A stretch of 34,626 bases of DNA from Candidatus Thalassarchaeaceae archaeon (GCA_029942125.1 JAPYUB010000004.1:1-34626), one strand, 5' to 3'; shown: positions 1-9,790, counted from the stretch's first letter. The notes: generated by a model from the letters alone, not told the origin. Numbers and translations: made by a program.

Positions 1-514
1 CATCTTGTCCCAACCAATCGGGGCGGGCAAATTCGTGGTCAGCGGAAGGCACCTCTAATTCAGCCATTACCAATCCGTGATTGTCCCCCTCGAAGAAGTC
101 AATCTCCCAGAACAAATCATCCGCGGGCACCTCATATCGTGTCTTCATGACATGAGGAAATCTGAATGAGGTCACCAAATCCTGTACATCTTCGACCATC
201 ACTTCGAATTCCCATTCTGCTCGTGCATAATCGACCACTGGCCCTTTCACCGTCACGAAGGCCGATTCACCTGCCAAACGAATTCTTGGAGTGATATTGG
301 CCGTCTCAATGAGCGCTGAGAGTTGCCGATTCACATCAATCGGCAGATTTCGGACCAAGACCCGTTCTTCAAAGCACAGATTGTCACTTACAATCTCAAT
401 CTTCCATCGTGGCAGATAGCACTGAACCATCTTGACACCCCTTCCGAGTGGCGGCAACACAGTTGGGTCCGGAACGAAGAATCGATACTCGATCTCCACA
501 CCGTCTCCCGACAT
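1..514 (-). CDS. CYTH-domain protein (triphosphate tunnel metalloenzyme-like), 3' part truncated by window edge
   Basis: Hand translation of the reverse strand from ATG at 514: MSGDGVEIEYRFFVPDPTVLPPLGRGVKMVQCYLPRWKIEIVSDN...PRIRLAGESAFVTVKGPVVDYARAEWEFEVMVEDVQDLV...KTRYEVPADDLFWEIDFFEGDNHGLVMAELEVPSADHEF. Matches the CYTH layout (ExExRF, RxR, TVKGP, E.E, KTRY, W.ID.FEG, AE.E). Open at base 1; not in the ORF track. Confidence 0.85.
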   Translation of the reverse strand, partial: MSGDGVEIEYRFFVPDPTVLPPLGRGVKMVQCYLPRWKIEIVSDNLCFEERVLVRNLPIDVNRQLSALIETANITPRIRLAGESAFVTVKGPVVDYARAEWEFEVMVEDVQDLVTSFRFPHVMKTRYEVPADDLFWEIDFFEGDNHGLVMAELEVPSADHEFARPDWLGQD

Positions 515-592
515 GAGCCCCGGTTTCCCTCGACGGGCTTTGAGCATGATGGAACCGACCCATTCAAGCGAGAGATTCACCCCGCCTTCACC

Positions 593-1051
593 ATGGGCGA
601 GCCCCGAATCCACAAGAACGGCATCGCCGACGTTGAGTTCGGCGAGGACGTAACATTGGTCGATCCTGTCAACCTCTACGGTTGCACTTTGGGCGACGAT
701 GTATTTGTTGGCCCCTTTGTTGAAATCCAGCGCCGTGTGTCCATTGGCGCACGTACACGCGTGCAAAGTCACGCTTTCATTTGCGAACTCGTGACCATTG
801 GTGAGGACTGCTTCATCAGTCATGGTGCGATGTTCATCAATGACCCATTCCGCATTGGAGGGCCAGCTCGCGGAGATCAAACCCAGTGGAAAGAGACCAC
901 CATCGGTAATCGCGTGAGCATTGGCACGAATGCGACCATCATGCCCGTCAGCATCTGCGACGATGTCGTAATTGGAGCGGGCAGCGTGGTAACCAAGGAC
1001 ATCACAGAATCAGGGACATACGCAGGAAACCCTGCACGACTCATGTCTTGA
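593..1051 (+). CDS. Left-handed beta-helix (hexapeptide-repeat) N-acyltransferase, WbpD/WlbB-like
   Basis: MGEPRIHKNGIADVEFGEDVTLVDPVNLYGCTLGDDVFVGPFVEIQRRVSIGARTRVQSHAFICELVTIGEDCFISHGAMFIND...IGNRVSIGTNATIMPVSICDDVVIGAGSVVTKDI. Hexapeptide repeats are clear. The track start at 323 would overlap the CYTH gene antisense, so the start is moved to the in-frame ATG at 593. Confidence 0.8.
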   Translation: MGEPRIHKNGIADVEFGEDVTLVDPVNLYGCTLGDDVFVGPFVEIQRRVSIGARTRVQSHAFICELVTIGEDCFISHGAMFINDPFRIGGPARGDQTQWKETTIGNRVSIGTNATIMPVSICDDVVIGAGSVVTKDITESGTYAGNPARLMS

Positions 1052-1052
1052 G

Positions 1053-1310
1053 ATGGTGTTAATGAGAACTGAAACCGGATTCCAACGGTTTCGGTCGAAT
1101 AAATTCGTTCAATCTTTCATTGCCTACTCAATATTCCGTGCTTTCTATGGCTCGGGCATCCTTCTCTTCACCTGGCTTTTCGCAACGAAAACCGAGGCTC
1201 CTTTGTGGATGTCAATCGCCTTCCTTCTTTGTTCAATGGTATTCTCTCGGATGTTATTCAAATACATCAAGAAGAGACGTGAAAGCAATTCTCCGCAGGG
1301 AGATAACTAA
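1053..1310 (+). CDS. Small membrane protein (two predicted TM helices), DUF4229-like
   Basis: 85 aa, hydrophobic segments FIAYSIFRAFYGSGILLFTWLFA and PLWMSIAFLLCSMVFSRMLF followed by a basic tail; immediately downstream of the acyltransferase. Confidence 0.55.
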   Translation: MVLMRTETGFQRFRSNKFVQSFIAYSIFRAFYGSGILLFTWLFATKTEAPLWMSIAFLLCSMVFSRMLFKYIKKRRESNSPQGDN

Positions 1311-1318
1311 GCAAAACA

Positions 1319-2236
1319 TCAGAATGGTAACGGCTTATCCAATCTCTCGGCCATTTCCACATATCGATTGGTGTGTTCAGTTCCGGGTACGTGAATCACG
1401 AATTGCCAATAACGCCAGGCGGCGACTGCTAAGACCGCATATCGGTGCAGGTCAGGGAGGGCTGCATGTTCTGCCCCTGTCAACGGCCGAACCGACTCGT
1501 ATCCAGCCAACAACGCATCCCACAATTCAGGAACTGCCAAACCATTTTTCCAGCCAAAACCAACATAGGTTGTCACAAGATCCATTGCGAATGATTCAAT
1601 ACAAATTTCCTCAAAATCAAGTAGAGCGAGAACCTCCCCCTCTCGCCCAATCACGTTGTCAGGATACAGATCACCGTGGATAATACCACAGGGCAAATCC
1701 TCTGGAATACGTTGTTTGAGAAGAAGCGTTTCCTTCTCCAACATCTGCAGGAACGGCGTCATTGAACCATCCTTCTTCGCATCTTTGACAAGTTTTTCCC
1801 AGAGGACATATCCAATGGCGAATGTCGTCGGAATGCTCTCATGAACCGGAACCTCGTGCATCTGGGCCTGCGCCTTGCCAAGTTCGTAAAGTGAAGCAGA
1901 GTCTGAAGGTAGCCAACCGCCGTCGATAAACGGCATCAGCATCCATGCCAGATTGTCCTTGACAAGCATCCGTACGCCCCCCTCCAACAGCAATGGGGCG
2001 GGCGTAAGCACACCGTGTTCTGCAAGCCAACATGTATGCTGGATGATTTGCTCCACCTCATCAGGTGGCCTTTCGTCCCAGACTTTCAGAACGAGCCGCG
2101 TCTCATCATCGAGCGTGACCAAATAATTCGAATTGGCCCACCCTCCAGCTAGTGGCTCCATCTTGTTCAGTGGTGCCACTCCAGCCGCTGACAGCAACCA
2201 CGACGCCTCTTCCACACTGACATTGGTATACGCCAT
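1319..2236 (-). CDS. APH/ChoK-like phosphotransferase (homoserine kinase type II-like)
   Basis: MAYTNVSVEEASWLL...GGWANSNYLVTLDDETRLVLKVWDERPPDEVEQ...CGIIHGDLYPDNVIGREGEVLALLDFEEICIESFAMDLVTT: HGDLYxDN and LLDFEE catalytic motifs. Start trimmed from 2452 to the ATG at 2236. Confidence 0.82.
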   Translation of the reverse strand: MAYTNVSVEEASWLLSAAGVAPLNKMEPLAGGWANSNYLVTLDDETRLVLKVWDERPPDEVEQIIQHTCWLAEHGVLTPAPLLLEGGVRMLVKDNLAWMLMPFIDGGWLPSDSASLYELGKAQAQMHEVPVHESIPTTFAIGYVLWEKLVKDAKKDGSMTPFLQMLEKETLLLKQRIPEDLPCGIIHGDLYPDNVIGREGEVLALLDFEEICIESFAMDLVTTYVGFGWKNGLAVPELWDALLAGYESVRPLTGAEHAALPDLHRYAVLAVAAWRYWQFVIHVPGTEHTNRYVEMAERLDKPLPF

Positions 2237-2246
2237 CCAACCACCT

Positions 2247-3503
2247 TCACTGTTGGAGCACATCGCGAATGGTACTTCTGAACATGGCAATTGAACGCCG
2301 ATGATCAACGACACCAGCATGCTCCTTTGCCGCAACCCCATACTCTTCTCGATTATCGTAAGTATCTTTGATGGCAGACACCCAATCATCCAAATCACCA
2401 TCTTTGGCGACCACGATTCCACCATTACCCACCGCTTCAGGTTGACTTCCAATGTCGATGGTCACAGAGGGAACGCCAAACAGGCCCGCTTCGTTGATGA
2501 CGCGTCCCCAAGAACCCGTACTTGCCACAGTCAGAACGTGAACATCACAATTCGAAAACACATCTTCCACAGAGGTATGCCCTCGCCAGATCGTGTTGCC
2601 GAACTCACCCAGCGCTTCTGCATATGAGCCACCCCCATAGACATCGACCCGTGCATCCGGCCATGCTTCCTGAAGATGGGGCAGCAGTCGTTTGTAGAAT
2701 TCGTATCCTTTTTCTGGAGTGACGCCGACGACTGCAATTCGGGGTACACCACCATCGTTCATCTCGACCCGTGTCGTTAGGCCAACCAATCGCTTCTGTG
2801 AAACATCCTCTGCGTTTCCAAACCGTTCGGCGTAATTCACTGGAAGGGGCACATGTGCGCTATACTCTATGTTGAAGACTCCACGAATCTGTTTGATGAG
2901 CCCCTGTCCAGCCCCGCACACGGCTGCAGCACCCTCTAGTGAGTCACGATACAACCGGGGGTGATTGAACTGCAATTCATCGCGTACGAAGGCAAGGTAT
3001 GGGATTCCAGCATCAGAGAAGGCCTTGGCTGCACCGGCCGACCAATGAAGTTGAGTTACACCGAGCAGCACATCCCCGCTGCTTCTGGCCGCTCCGATCT
3101 CTGCCTCGAGTAGTGGCGCTAACCACTTTGCGAAGACGCGATTGCTCTTGGAGAGATGTTGCCGCTGAAGACCAGAATGCTGCTTCCCCGTTCGCCGACT
3201 GCGCAGACGCCAAGCAAGACCCGACCACAGATCCTCAACTGGATGATTACAGACTGCCCGTTCGAGACCACCGTCTTTGGTCAAATCGGTGATATCACCT
3301 CGACTGGAACTCTGGAAGACCTTGACAGACCAATCACTCGCTTCACCGCTACCCGAATCATCCTCTAGTGGAATGTAATTGGGTGCATTTTCGATGAACG
3401 GTCCCTTTCGAGCCACTCCTTTCAGGAGTGTTGCAAGTGACATCTCTGCCCCTCCAGCAGGCGGGTCAAGGTCACGTAGAGCCGCTAGAATACGGACACC
3501 CAT
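2247..3503 (-). CDS. Glycosyltransferase (GT4-like, GT-B fold)
   Basis: MGVRILAALRDLDPPAGGAEMSLATLLKG...; C-terminal half VVGVTPEKGYEFYKRLLPHLQEAWPDARVDVYGGG...SVEDVFSNCDVHVLTVASTGSWGRVINEAGLFGVPSVTIDIGSQPEAVGNGGIVV typical of GT-B enzymes. Start trimmed to ATG 3503. Confidence 0.78.
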   Translation of the reverse strand: MGVRILAALRDLDPPAGGAEMSLATLLKGVARKGPFIENAPNYIPLEDDSGSGEASDWSVKVFQSSSRGDITDLTKDGGLERAVCNHPVEDLWSGLAWRLRSRRTGKQHSGLQRQHLSKSNRVFAKWLAPLLEAEIGAARSSGDVLLGVTQLHWSAGAAKAFSDAGIPYLAFVRDELQFNHPRLYRDSLEGAAAVCGAGQGLIKQIRGVFNIEYSAHVPLPVNYAERFGNAEDVSQKRLVGLTTRVEMNDGGVPRIAVVGVTPEKGYEFYKRLLPHLQEAWPDARVDVYGGGSYAEALGEFGNTIWRGHTSVEDVFSNCDVHVLTVASTGSWGRVINEAGLFGVPSVTIDIGSQPEAVGNGGIVVAKDGDLDDWVSAIKDTYDNREEYGVAAKEHAGVVDHRRSIAMFRSTIRDVLQQ

Positions 3504-3603
3504 GTGAACCGCGGTAAGCCACAACCACATCAAATCGCCCCATATTCGTAGACGAACAACCCTTAGTCGACACCGTCATGAACAAGACCGGAGTCGCGCG
3601 ACT

Positions 3604-4632
3604 ATGGGATTCACCGTTGCAGTGGTTGGAACCGGTTACTGGGGCCGCAACCACGTTCGAACTTGGGTGTCCCTCAAACAAGAGCGACTTATCGATCAGT
3701 TGATTGTTTGTGATGTTGATGAAAACAGAGCTCGCGAACTTGCAGAAGAGTTCGATTGTGAATGGCATTCAGACGCACTCACACTTCGTGAAAAATACGA
3801 AATCGACGCGGCCACCATCGCAACACCCACACCAATGCACGCGCCCCTTGCTATCGCCCTGATGGAGCAGGGCGTCGACGTTCTTGTCGAGAAACCCTTG
3901 GCCATGGATGAGGCTGAAGCACAATCCATCGTCGCCTGTGCCGAAGAGCATGGACGGTTGCTGTGTGTAGGCCATCTGTTTCGCTATCACGTTGCCATTC
4001 GCAAGGCTGCAGACATGATTGCAGCCGGCGAGATTGGCCCTGTCCTTCACATCGAATCTGAACGCTTGTCGGTTCGTGAACCACGGCCTGATATTGGTGT
4101 CATCGCAGCCCTCGCCATTCACGATATGGACATCTGTCGAGATTTGATGGGTGATATGGATCCAGAAGAGATAGATGCATTCTCATTACCAAGCGAAATC
4201 GAAGGCATCGAAGATCACGCAGTCATCCATATGCGCTTCCCTTCAGGTACGTGTGGTAATCCACTGGGACCATCTGCTCAAATCACTGTTTCATGGCGCA
4301 GTCGCGTACGCGGAAAGGTTCGTGAATTACGCATCATCGGTAGAGATGCATCACTCCACATCGACTATCTAGATCATACAGGATTGTGGTTGCACAACCA
4401 CCCAGACAACATTCGTGGGCCGGAATGGGGTGGATTTGGTGCAGCGCCACGCGAACGTGTGGAGATTGAAGGTGGCGAACCTAGTCTGACTGCTGAATTG
4501 CGGGCTTTCGCTCAGGCCAGCCAATCTCTCGTTTCGGGTAATTCACTGGATTCACTCAACCTACTAGCACCAGGCCACATTGGCGTTGTTGGTATGCGTT
4601 TGGTAGAAGCCGCACTGCGCGCAACGAAATAA
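3604..4632 (+). CDS. GFO/IDH/MocA-family NAD(P)-dependent oxidoreductase
   Basis: FTVAVVGTGYWGRNHVRTW Rossmann motif; ATPTPMHAPLAIALMEQGVDVLVEKPLAMDEAEA (EKP signature); GHLFRYHVAIRK. Confidence 0.88.
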   Translation: MGFTVAVVGTGYWGRNHVRTWVSLKQERLIDQLIVCDVDENRARELAEEFDCEWHSDALTLREKYEIDAATIATPTPMHAPLAIALMEQGVDVLVEKPLAMDEAEAQSIVACAEEHGRLLCVGHLFRYHVAIRKAADMIAAGEIGPVLHIESERLSVREPRPDIGVIAALAIHDMDICRDLMGDMDPEEIDAFSLPSEIEGIEDHAVIHMRFPSGTCGNPLGPSAQITVSWRSRVRGKVRELRIIGRDASLHIDYLDHTGLWLHNHPDNIRGPEWGGFGAAPRERVEIEGGEPSLTAELRAFAQASQSLVSGNSLDSLNLLAPGHIGVVGMRLVEAALRATK

Positions 4633-4642
4633 CGCCGATGAG

Positions 4643-5017
4643 ATGATTCAAGAAGCACCCCCGCTTCGCACGGCCATGGACCTCAATTTGGGTGAATCCC
4701 TCTTGGGTGGCGTGTACGATCTCTATGTGGACGCATTGGGTAGCACTGTAGCTTGGTGGCTTGGTAATCTTACGATTTTCGCCATCCTCGCTTTGGCTTA
4801 TTGGGTCATTACGAATTGGAACGACGTTTCCAGTGGTTTGGGTATTACGGGGACACGAGTCACAGCATGTTTGGCCATCCTCGGTTTTACCGTTGGCCAA
4901 TTCGTGTTTTACCAAGATCAGTTCGGTTTTCCAACATCTGGCGCATTTCTCACTGCACTCAGCACCAGTGCCTATCTGTGGTGGCAATGGTATCAACTCG
5001 AACCACAGAAGGCTTGA
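4643..5017 (+). CDS. Small multi-pass membrane protein, unknown function
   Basis: 124 aa with hydrophobic stretches (WLGNLTIFAILALAYWVI; VTACLAILGFTVGQFVFY; AFLTALSTSAYLWWQWY); starts 10 bp after the previous stop. Confidence 0.5.
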   Translation: MIQEAPPLRTAMDLNLGESLLGGVYDLYVDALGSTVAWWLGNLTIFAILALAYWVITNWNDVSSGLGITGTRVTACLAILGFTVGQFVFYQDQFGFPTSGAFLTALSTSAYLWWQWYQLEPQKA

Positions 5018-5061
5018 CCCTCTAAGAGCATTCATGAGCCGTAGGCAACGCCATCCACACA

Positions 5062-6408
5062 ATGGCGACCTTTGGTGACCACCCTCCTCTTCCCGACTCC
5101 CTTGAGTCCCTGCTAGCTGATGAAACGGTATCCACCCTATTCCTGAAAGCGGAGTGTCCACCGCGTGTCAAAGCGGGCCATATCACCGAATTAAGATTGG
5201 AAGAACTGGATTCTCCAGCGTGGGACAAGCCGACAATGGAATCACTCGCCGATGAACTAGTGATCATCATCGATCAACACGACCACCGCTCGGATTGTTT
5301 TGTTGAGATTGAGCGAGACGGATGTCGAATTATCCAAGCAGGTGATCTACGAATCACCTGTGCATGGCCCCCCTTCTCAGAAGCATGGGAAATCACAGTT
5401 GTACGTCCAGTGGCCCACCTCTCTCTCAGTGATTACGAATTGGATCCACGTCTCATCGAGCGCCTTTCTGATCACCACCGAGGCGTATTTGTCGTCGGCA
5501 AACCAGGCTCTGGAAAAACAACGTTTGCTCAAGCGATTGCCGCCTATTTGGACGAAGATATTGGTGCAATGGTCAAGACCATGGAATCCCCTCGCGATTT
5601 GCAAGTTCCACATAGGGTGACGCAATATGCACCCCTCGAGGGAGATCTCGAAAAAACCGCTGAAGTAATTTTCTTGGTCCGGCCCGATTTTGTCATTTTC
5701 GATGAAGTCCGTCGTGCTCGAGATTTCGAGATATTTGCAGATGTAAGATTGGCCGGCGTTGGCTTACTTGGCGTTACTCACGCGAATAGCGCACTGGAAG
5801 CGGTTCAACGATTGATAGGAAAGGTTGAATTGGGTATGATTAGCCAAGTTCTCGACACAGTAATCCATATCGAAAAAGGCCAAATTGCACAAGTTCTAGA
5901 ACTGAAAATGGTGGTTAAGGCACCGAGTAGTATGGAGTCCGACCTATCTCGTCCAGTCATTGAAGTTCGTTCGTTCCCTTCCAACAAGATGACTCACGAG
6001 ATCTTTTCATTTGGTTCTGAATGTGTGGTCGTCCCAGTCGATGGTTCTGGGTCACAGAGTCCAGCCAAGAAATTAGCATCCGCGGAACTTGCTCGCCAGA
6101 TTCAACGTTGGTCGGGCGCTAGGGTACATCATGTTGAGATGGCATCAGATACGGCAGCCACAATTTTTGTTGATGATGGGGCCATTGGCGCTATCGTAGG
6201 GCAAGGCGGTTCCAGCATTCGAGGAATGGAAGAAGAATTTGGTATCAAACTCAAGGTCAAAGGTGCTGCTGAAATACCTCGTGGCACAAATAAAATCGGT
6301 AGCAATGCCCCCGAATGGGATATGCAGGCAGAACGATCGAAGGGCGGCCATTCATGGGAACAGGGCGGCGGCGGACGCCGTGGAAAGAAGGGAAAGCGCC
6401 GTAGATGA
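5062..6408 (+). CDS. PINA-like secretion-superfamily ATPase with C-terminal KH domain, lacking the N-terminal PIN domain
   Basis: N-terminus MATFGDHPPLPDSLESLLADETVSTLFLKAECPPRVKAGHITELRLEEL; Walker A VVGKPGSGKTTFAQAIA; FVIFDEVRRARDFEIFADVRLAGVGLLGVTHANSALEAVQR; KH-like AIGAIVGQGGSSIRGMEEEFGIKLKV; basic tail GGGRRGKKGKRRR. Confidence 0.8.
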   Translation: MATFGDHPPLPDSLESLLADETVSTLFLKAECPPRVKAGHITELRLEELDSPAWDKPTMESLADELVIIIDQHDHRSDCFVEIERDGCRIIQAGDLRITCAWPPFSEAWEITVVRPVAHLSLSDYELDPRLIERLSDHHRGVFVVGKPGSGKTTFAQAIAAYLDEDIGAMVKTMESPRDLQVPHRVTQYAPLEGDLEKTAEVIFLVRPDFVIFDEVRRARDFEIFADVRLAGVGLLGVTHANSALEAVQRLIGKVELGMISQVLDTVIHIEKGQIAQVLELKMVVKAPSSMESDLSRPVIEVRSFPSNKMTHEIFSFGSECVVVPVDGSGSQSPAKKLASAELARQIQRWSGARVHHVEMASDTAATIFVDDGAIGAIVGQGGSSIRGMEEEFGIKLKVKGAAEIPRGTNKIGSNAPEWDMQAERSKGGHSWEQGGGGRRGKKGKRRR

Positions 6409-6434
6409 TGCCCATAGGGCATCGCGAAGGCTTC

Positions 6435-8021
6435 ATGAGTACCGCTTTGGCCGAGTCAATCATGGGCGACGAAGGTGCCGGCTCCCCTCCCGTGGTGATT
6501 CTACGTGAGGAAACCAACGTCACAAGCGGCACCGCGGTCCAAGAGTCACTTATTGCAGCCGCACGAGTGGTCGCAGATATTCTTCGGCCGACATACGGGC
6601 CACGCGGATTAGACAAAATGCTCTACAATCCAGTCGATGGAAGAACTGCAGTCACCAATGATGGTGCCAAAATAGTTGCAGAATTGATGATTAAACACCC
6701 TGCAGGAAAGATGCTCGCCGCAATGGCTGAATCACATGAGAATTCCTGTGGTGATGGTGTAACGGGAACAATTCTGTTGAGTACAGAACTATTGATTGAA
6801 GCGGGCCGATTATTGGAGAAGGGCTTGCATCCATTGACAGTCATTGATGGGTACAACAAGGCGTGCTCGATAGCGCTGGATACAATCTCTGAATTGGCCA
6901 TGCCCTCTACCCCTGATTTACTCGAACAGGTCGCAATCACCTCGTTGACTGGTAAGGGAGCAGAAGGCGCTGTAGGGGTACTTTCGAAGATGATTGTTGA
7001 GGCCCTGAACATGGTTGAAGCGGATGCAGATTTCATCACCATGCACAAGACCAATGTTGGAAGCCTCGTAGATAGCAAACTCATTCACGGAATAGTTGTA
7101 CGTCGTCGCATTCTATTGGATGCCCTTCCCTCACAAATTGATGATGCAAAGGTTGCTACAATCAATGGGGATTTAGTACCAAGAAAGCAGATCCGTTCCG
7201 CCGAAATTGAAATTGAGCACACATCTCAATTAGATGCATTCTTGGAGGCCGAAGAAGCCACCCGGGATAGTCTTGCAAAAACATTGCTTGCTTCGGGCGC
7301 CAACGTATTCATCTGCTCAGGATCCGTCGACAAGGGCCTGTTTCATCGCTTGATGAGAGCGGGATGTTTTGTGGCCGGTGAATTTGATATTCAGGAATTG
7401 CGAAACACTTCTCTAGCAACAGGCGCTCGAATCATCGAGCATATTGCGGATATATCTTCAGATGATATCGGACTAGCGGGTCGTTTGTCCACTGAACGAC
7501 GTACGCCCACTGACCAGGTCGAAGATATCATTCGCCTAGAATCATGCCCATCTCCAAAGGTAGTCACTTGTGAAATCGGCGGGGCCAATAATCTCGCAGC
7601 CGAAGAAGCCATTCGCGCTATTCACGACGGCCTTCGAGCTACGGGCATGGCCATCCGCCACAATCGCATTATCCATGGTGGTGGCGCAACATCCATGGCT
7701 TGCGCGCTAGCCATCAGAGAAACTGCTGAACACGAAGCGGGACGAAATCGATTAGCCATGGAGTCCTTCGCGTGCGCACTCGAAACCATACCCACGACCT
7801 TAGCACAAAATGCAGGTGCCGATGTATTGGACCGAATTTTGGAGTTGCGAGCAGCTCATAGAAATGGTATTGGCGATGCAGGAATAACTGCCAACGGGGA
7901 AGTAGGCCCGACTGTAGCCAAGGAGGCAGCCAACAATCTTGAATCTGCTTTGAGTGCAGCCACAGAGACCTGTACGAGTATGCTAAGAATAGATCAAGTC
8001 GTGTCTGCACGTGGCGATTGA
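6435..8021 (+). CDS. Thermosome subunit (group II chaperonin)
   Basis: AARVVADILRPTYGPRGLDKMLYN, VTNDGAKIVAELMIKHPAGKMLAAMAESHENSCGDGVTGTILL, RIIHGGGATSMACALAIRE. Start uncertain: in-frame ATG at 6435 (alternative 6405, overlapping the upstream stop). Confidence 0.95.
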   Translation: MSTALAESIMGDEGAGSPPVVILREETNVTSGTAVQESLIAAARVVADILRPTYGPRGLDKMLYNPVDGRTAVTNDGAKIVAELMIKHPAGKMLAAMAESHENSCGDGVTGTILLSTELLIEAGRLLEKGLHPLTVIDGYNKACSIALDTISELAMPSTPDLLEQVAITSLTGKGAEGAVGVLSKMIVEALNMVEADADFITMHKTNVGSLVDSKLIHGIVVRRRILLDALPSQIDDAKVATINGDLVPRKQIRSAEIEIEHTSQLDAFLEAEEATRDSLAKTLLASGANVFICSGSVDKGLFHRLMRAGCFVAGEFDIQELRNTSLATGARIIEHIADISSDDIGLAGRLSTERRTPTDQVEDIIRLESCPSPKVVTCEIGGANNLAAEEAIRAIHDGLRATGMAIRHNRIIHGGGATSMACALAIRETAEHEAGRNRLAMESFACALETIPTTLAQNAGADVLDRILELRAAHRNGIGDAGITANGEVGPTVAKEAANNLESALSAATETCTSMLRIDQVVSARGD

Positions 8022-8075
8022 GTCACCATTGGGTTCAAAGGCGGACATACATTCGCTGCCTAACGGGTTCCTCTC

Positions 8076-9743
8076 ATGGTTGACCTCGACCAGCCGACAC
8101 TCACTACTTCTGTGCCGGGCAAAGAAGGTGCAAATGCACCCCGTGCTCTGATTTCTGTTTATGACAAAACAGGCGTGACCGCCTTCGCGACAGCATTGAC
8201 GGCGATGGGCTGGCAAATCCTTTCCACAGGAGGAACCGCCCGTCTTCTTCGTGAGAATGGACTTGAGGTAATCGATGTCACTGATGTGACGGGGCACCCC
8301 GAAGTATTCGATGGCAGGGTTAAGACCCTCCATCCTGCCATTCATGCAGCCATTCTTGCGCGGGGAGACAATCCAGATGACATGTCAACCCTCGATGAAC
8401 TAGGTTACCCTCGAATCGACTTGGTTGCTGTGAATCTTTACCCATTCGAGGAAGTAGCTGCTCAGGACCCACCAGTAAGCGAGGCGGATTTGATTGAAAT
8501 GATCGATATCGGTGGCCCGACATTGGTTCGTGCATCTGCCAAGTCCCATGCAGACGTCCTCATCGTAACCAACCCTGATGATTATGGCGAACTTCTAGAA
8601 ACTATTCAGGAAGCTAATGGCGATCCGGCTGCAGTAGACATCAGCGTCCGCCAAAGATTGGCACTTATCGCATATCAGCGCACGGCCGCATACGACGTTG
8701 CGCTCGCCAACACCCTCGCAAACCGCTTCGAATCTTTGGGAGATGAAGCGGAAGAAACCCTTCCCGAAAAACTCCTTGTTTCAGGTGGACATCGCAACCC
8801 ACTCCGTTACGGCGAGAATCCCCATCAACCCGCCGCCTTCTATCCAAGTCAAGGGCCTGGTGAAGCCCCGAGTGGATTGGCTGCCGCCCAACAACATGGA
8901 GGTAAGGCGCTCTCATTCAACAATTATCTCGATCTAGACGCCGCCTTACGATTCTGTCGCTCTTGCGTCGGCCCTGAATGGTCCAAATGGCCGCACTGCT
9001 GCGTCATCATCAAGCATACGAACGCCTGTGGCGTGGCACTTTCTACTGATCAGGTTGCAGCATGGGATGACGCCCTGGCCAGTGACCCAGAATCCGCTTT
9101 TGGTTGCGTTATCGCATTCAATTCACCCATTACAAAGGAGACAGCAGAACGGATTGGCCCTCACTTCGTAGAGTGCATCATCGCTCCGGGTTATGAGGGC
9201 GGTGTATTGGAAATTCTCTCCGAGAAGAAAAATAGACGCTTGCTAACCCTTGAGGGAATGACGCCCCTAGATATGCAAACCCAATTCCGTCAAATCGATG
9301 GGGGCTGGCTGGCACAGACAGAAGGCGCACCAATCATTGATTGGTCAGATGTTCAATGCGTGACCAAGGAAGAAGTCAACCCAGAACAAATCGATCTTGC
9401 TAGGTTCGGCGTCACAGTCTGCGCTCAGGTGAAGAGCAATTGTGTAATTTTCATACAACCCACCGAGACTGGATTCGCAACAGTAGGAATTGGTCCAGGA
9501 CAGACCAGTCGCGTTGAAGCGGTTCGAATTGCAGCCAGAAGGGCGGGCGTCCGCGCCCAAGGCGCGATGATGGTTTCAGACGCCTTCTTCCCATTCAGAG
9601 ATGGAATTGACACCAGTCATGAAATTGGCATCACTGCAGTCATTCAGCCTGGCGGAAGTATCCGTGATTCAGAAGTTATCGAAGCCGCCGACGAGCATGG
9701 AATGATGATGCTGTTCACAGGGACCCGTCTGTTCCGGCACTGA
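8076..9743 (+). CDS. purH: Bifunctional AICAR transformylase / IMP cyclohydrolase
   Basis: RALISVYDKTGVTAFATALTAMGWQILSTGGTARLLRENGLEVIDVTDVTGHPEVFDGRVKTLHPAIHAAILARG; LRYGENPHQPAAFY; IIKHTNACGVA; SDAFFPFRDGIDTSHEIGITAVIQPGGSIRDSEVI. Confidence 0.95.
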   Translation: MVDLDQPTLTTSVPGKEGANAPRALISVYDKTGVTAFATALTAMGWQILSTGGTARLLRENGLEVIDVTDVTGHPEVFDGRVKTLHPAIHAAILARGDNPDDMSTLDELGYPRIDLVAVNLYPFEEVAAQDPPVSEADLIEMIDIGGPTLVRASAKSHADVLIVTNPDDYGELLETIQEANGDPAAVDISVRQRLALIAYQRTAAYDVALANTLANRFESLGDEAEETLPEKLLVSGGHRNPLRYGENPHQPAAFYPSQGPGEAPSGLAAAQQHGGKALSFNNYLDLDAALRFCRSCVGPEWSKWPHCCVIIKHTNACGVALSTDQVAAWDDALASDPESAFGCVIAFNSPITKETAERIGPHFVECIIAPGYEGGVLEILSEKKNRRLLTLEGMTPLDMQTQFRQIDGGWLAQTEGAPIIDWSDVQCVTKEEVNPEQIDLARFGVTVCAQVKSNCVIFIQPTETGFATVGIGPGQTSRVEAVRIAARRAGVRAQGAMMVSDAFFPFRDGIDTSHEIGITAVIQPGGSIRDSEVIEAADEHGMMMLFTGTRLFRH

Positions 9744-9790
9744 CCCCTTCAAATAGCCCGGACTTGGCGGCCGGTGTGGGGCATTGAACA

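Noticed and set aside
323-592. N-terminal extension of the 323..1051 acyltransferase ORF
   Set aside because: It is antisense to the well-supported CYTH gene and shows no hexapeptide pattern; true start is probably ATG 593.
2237-2452. N-terminal extension of the 1319..2452 kinase ORF
   Set aside because: Overlaps the 3' end of the glycosyltransferase in another frame; kinase homology begins at MAYTNV (2236).
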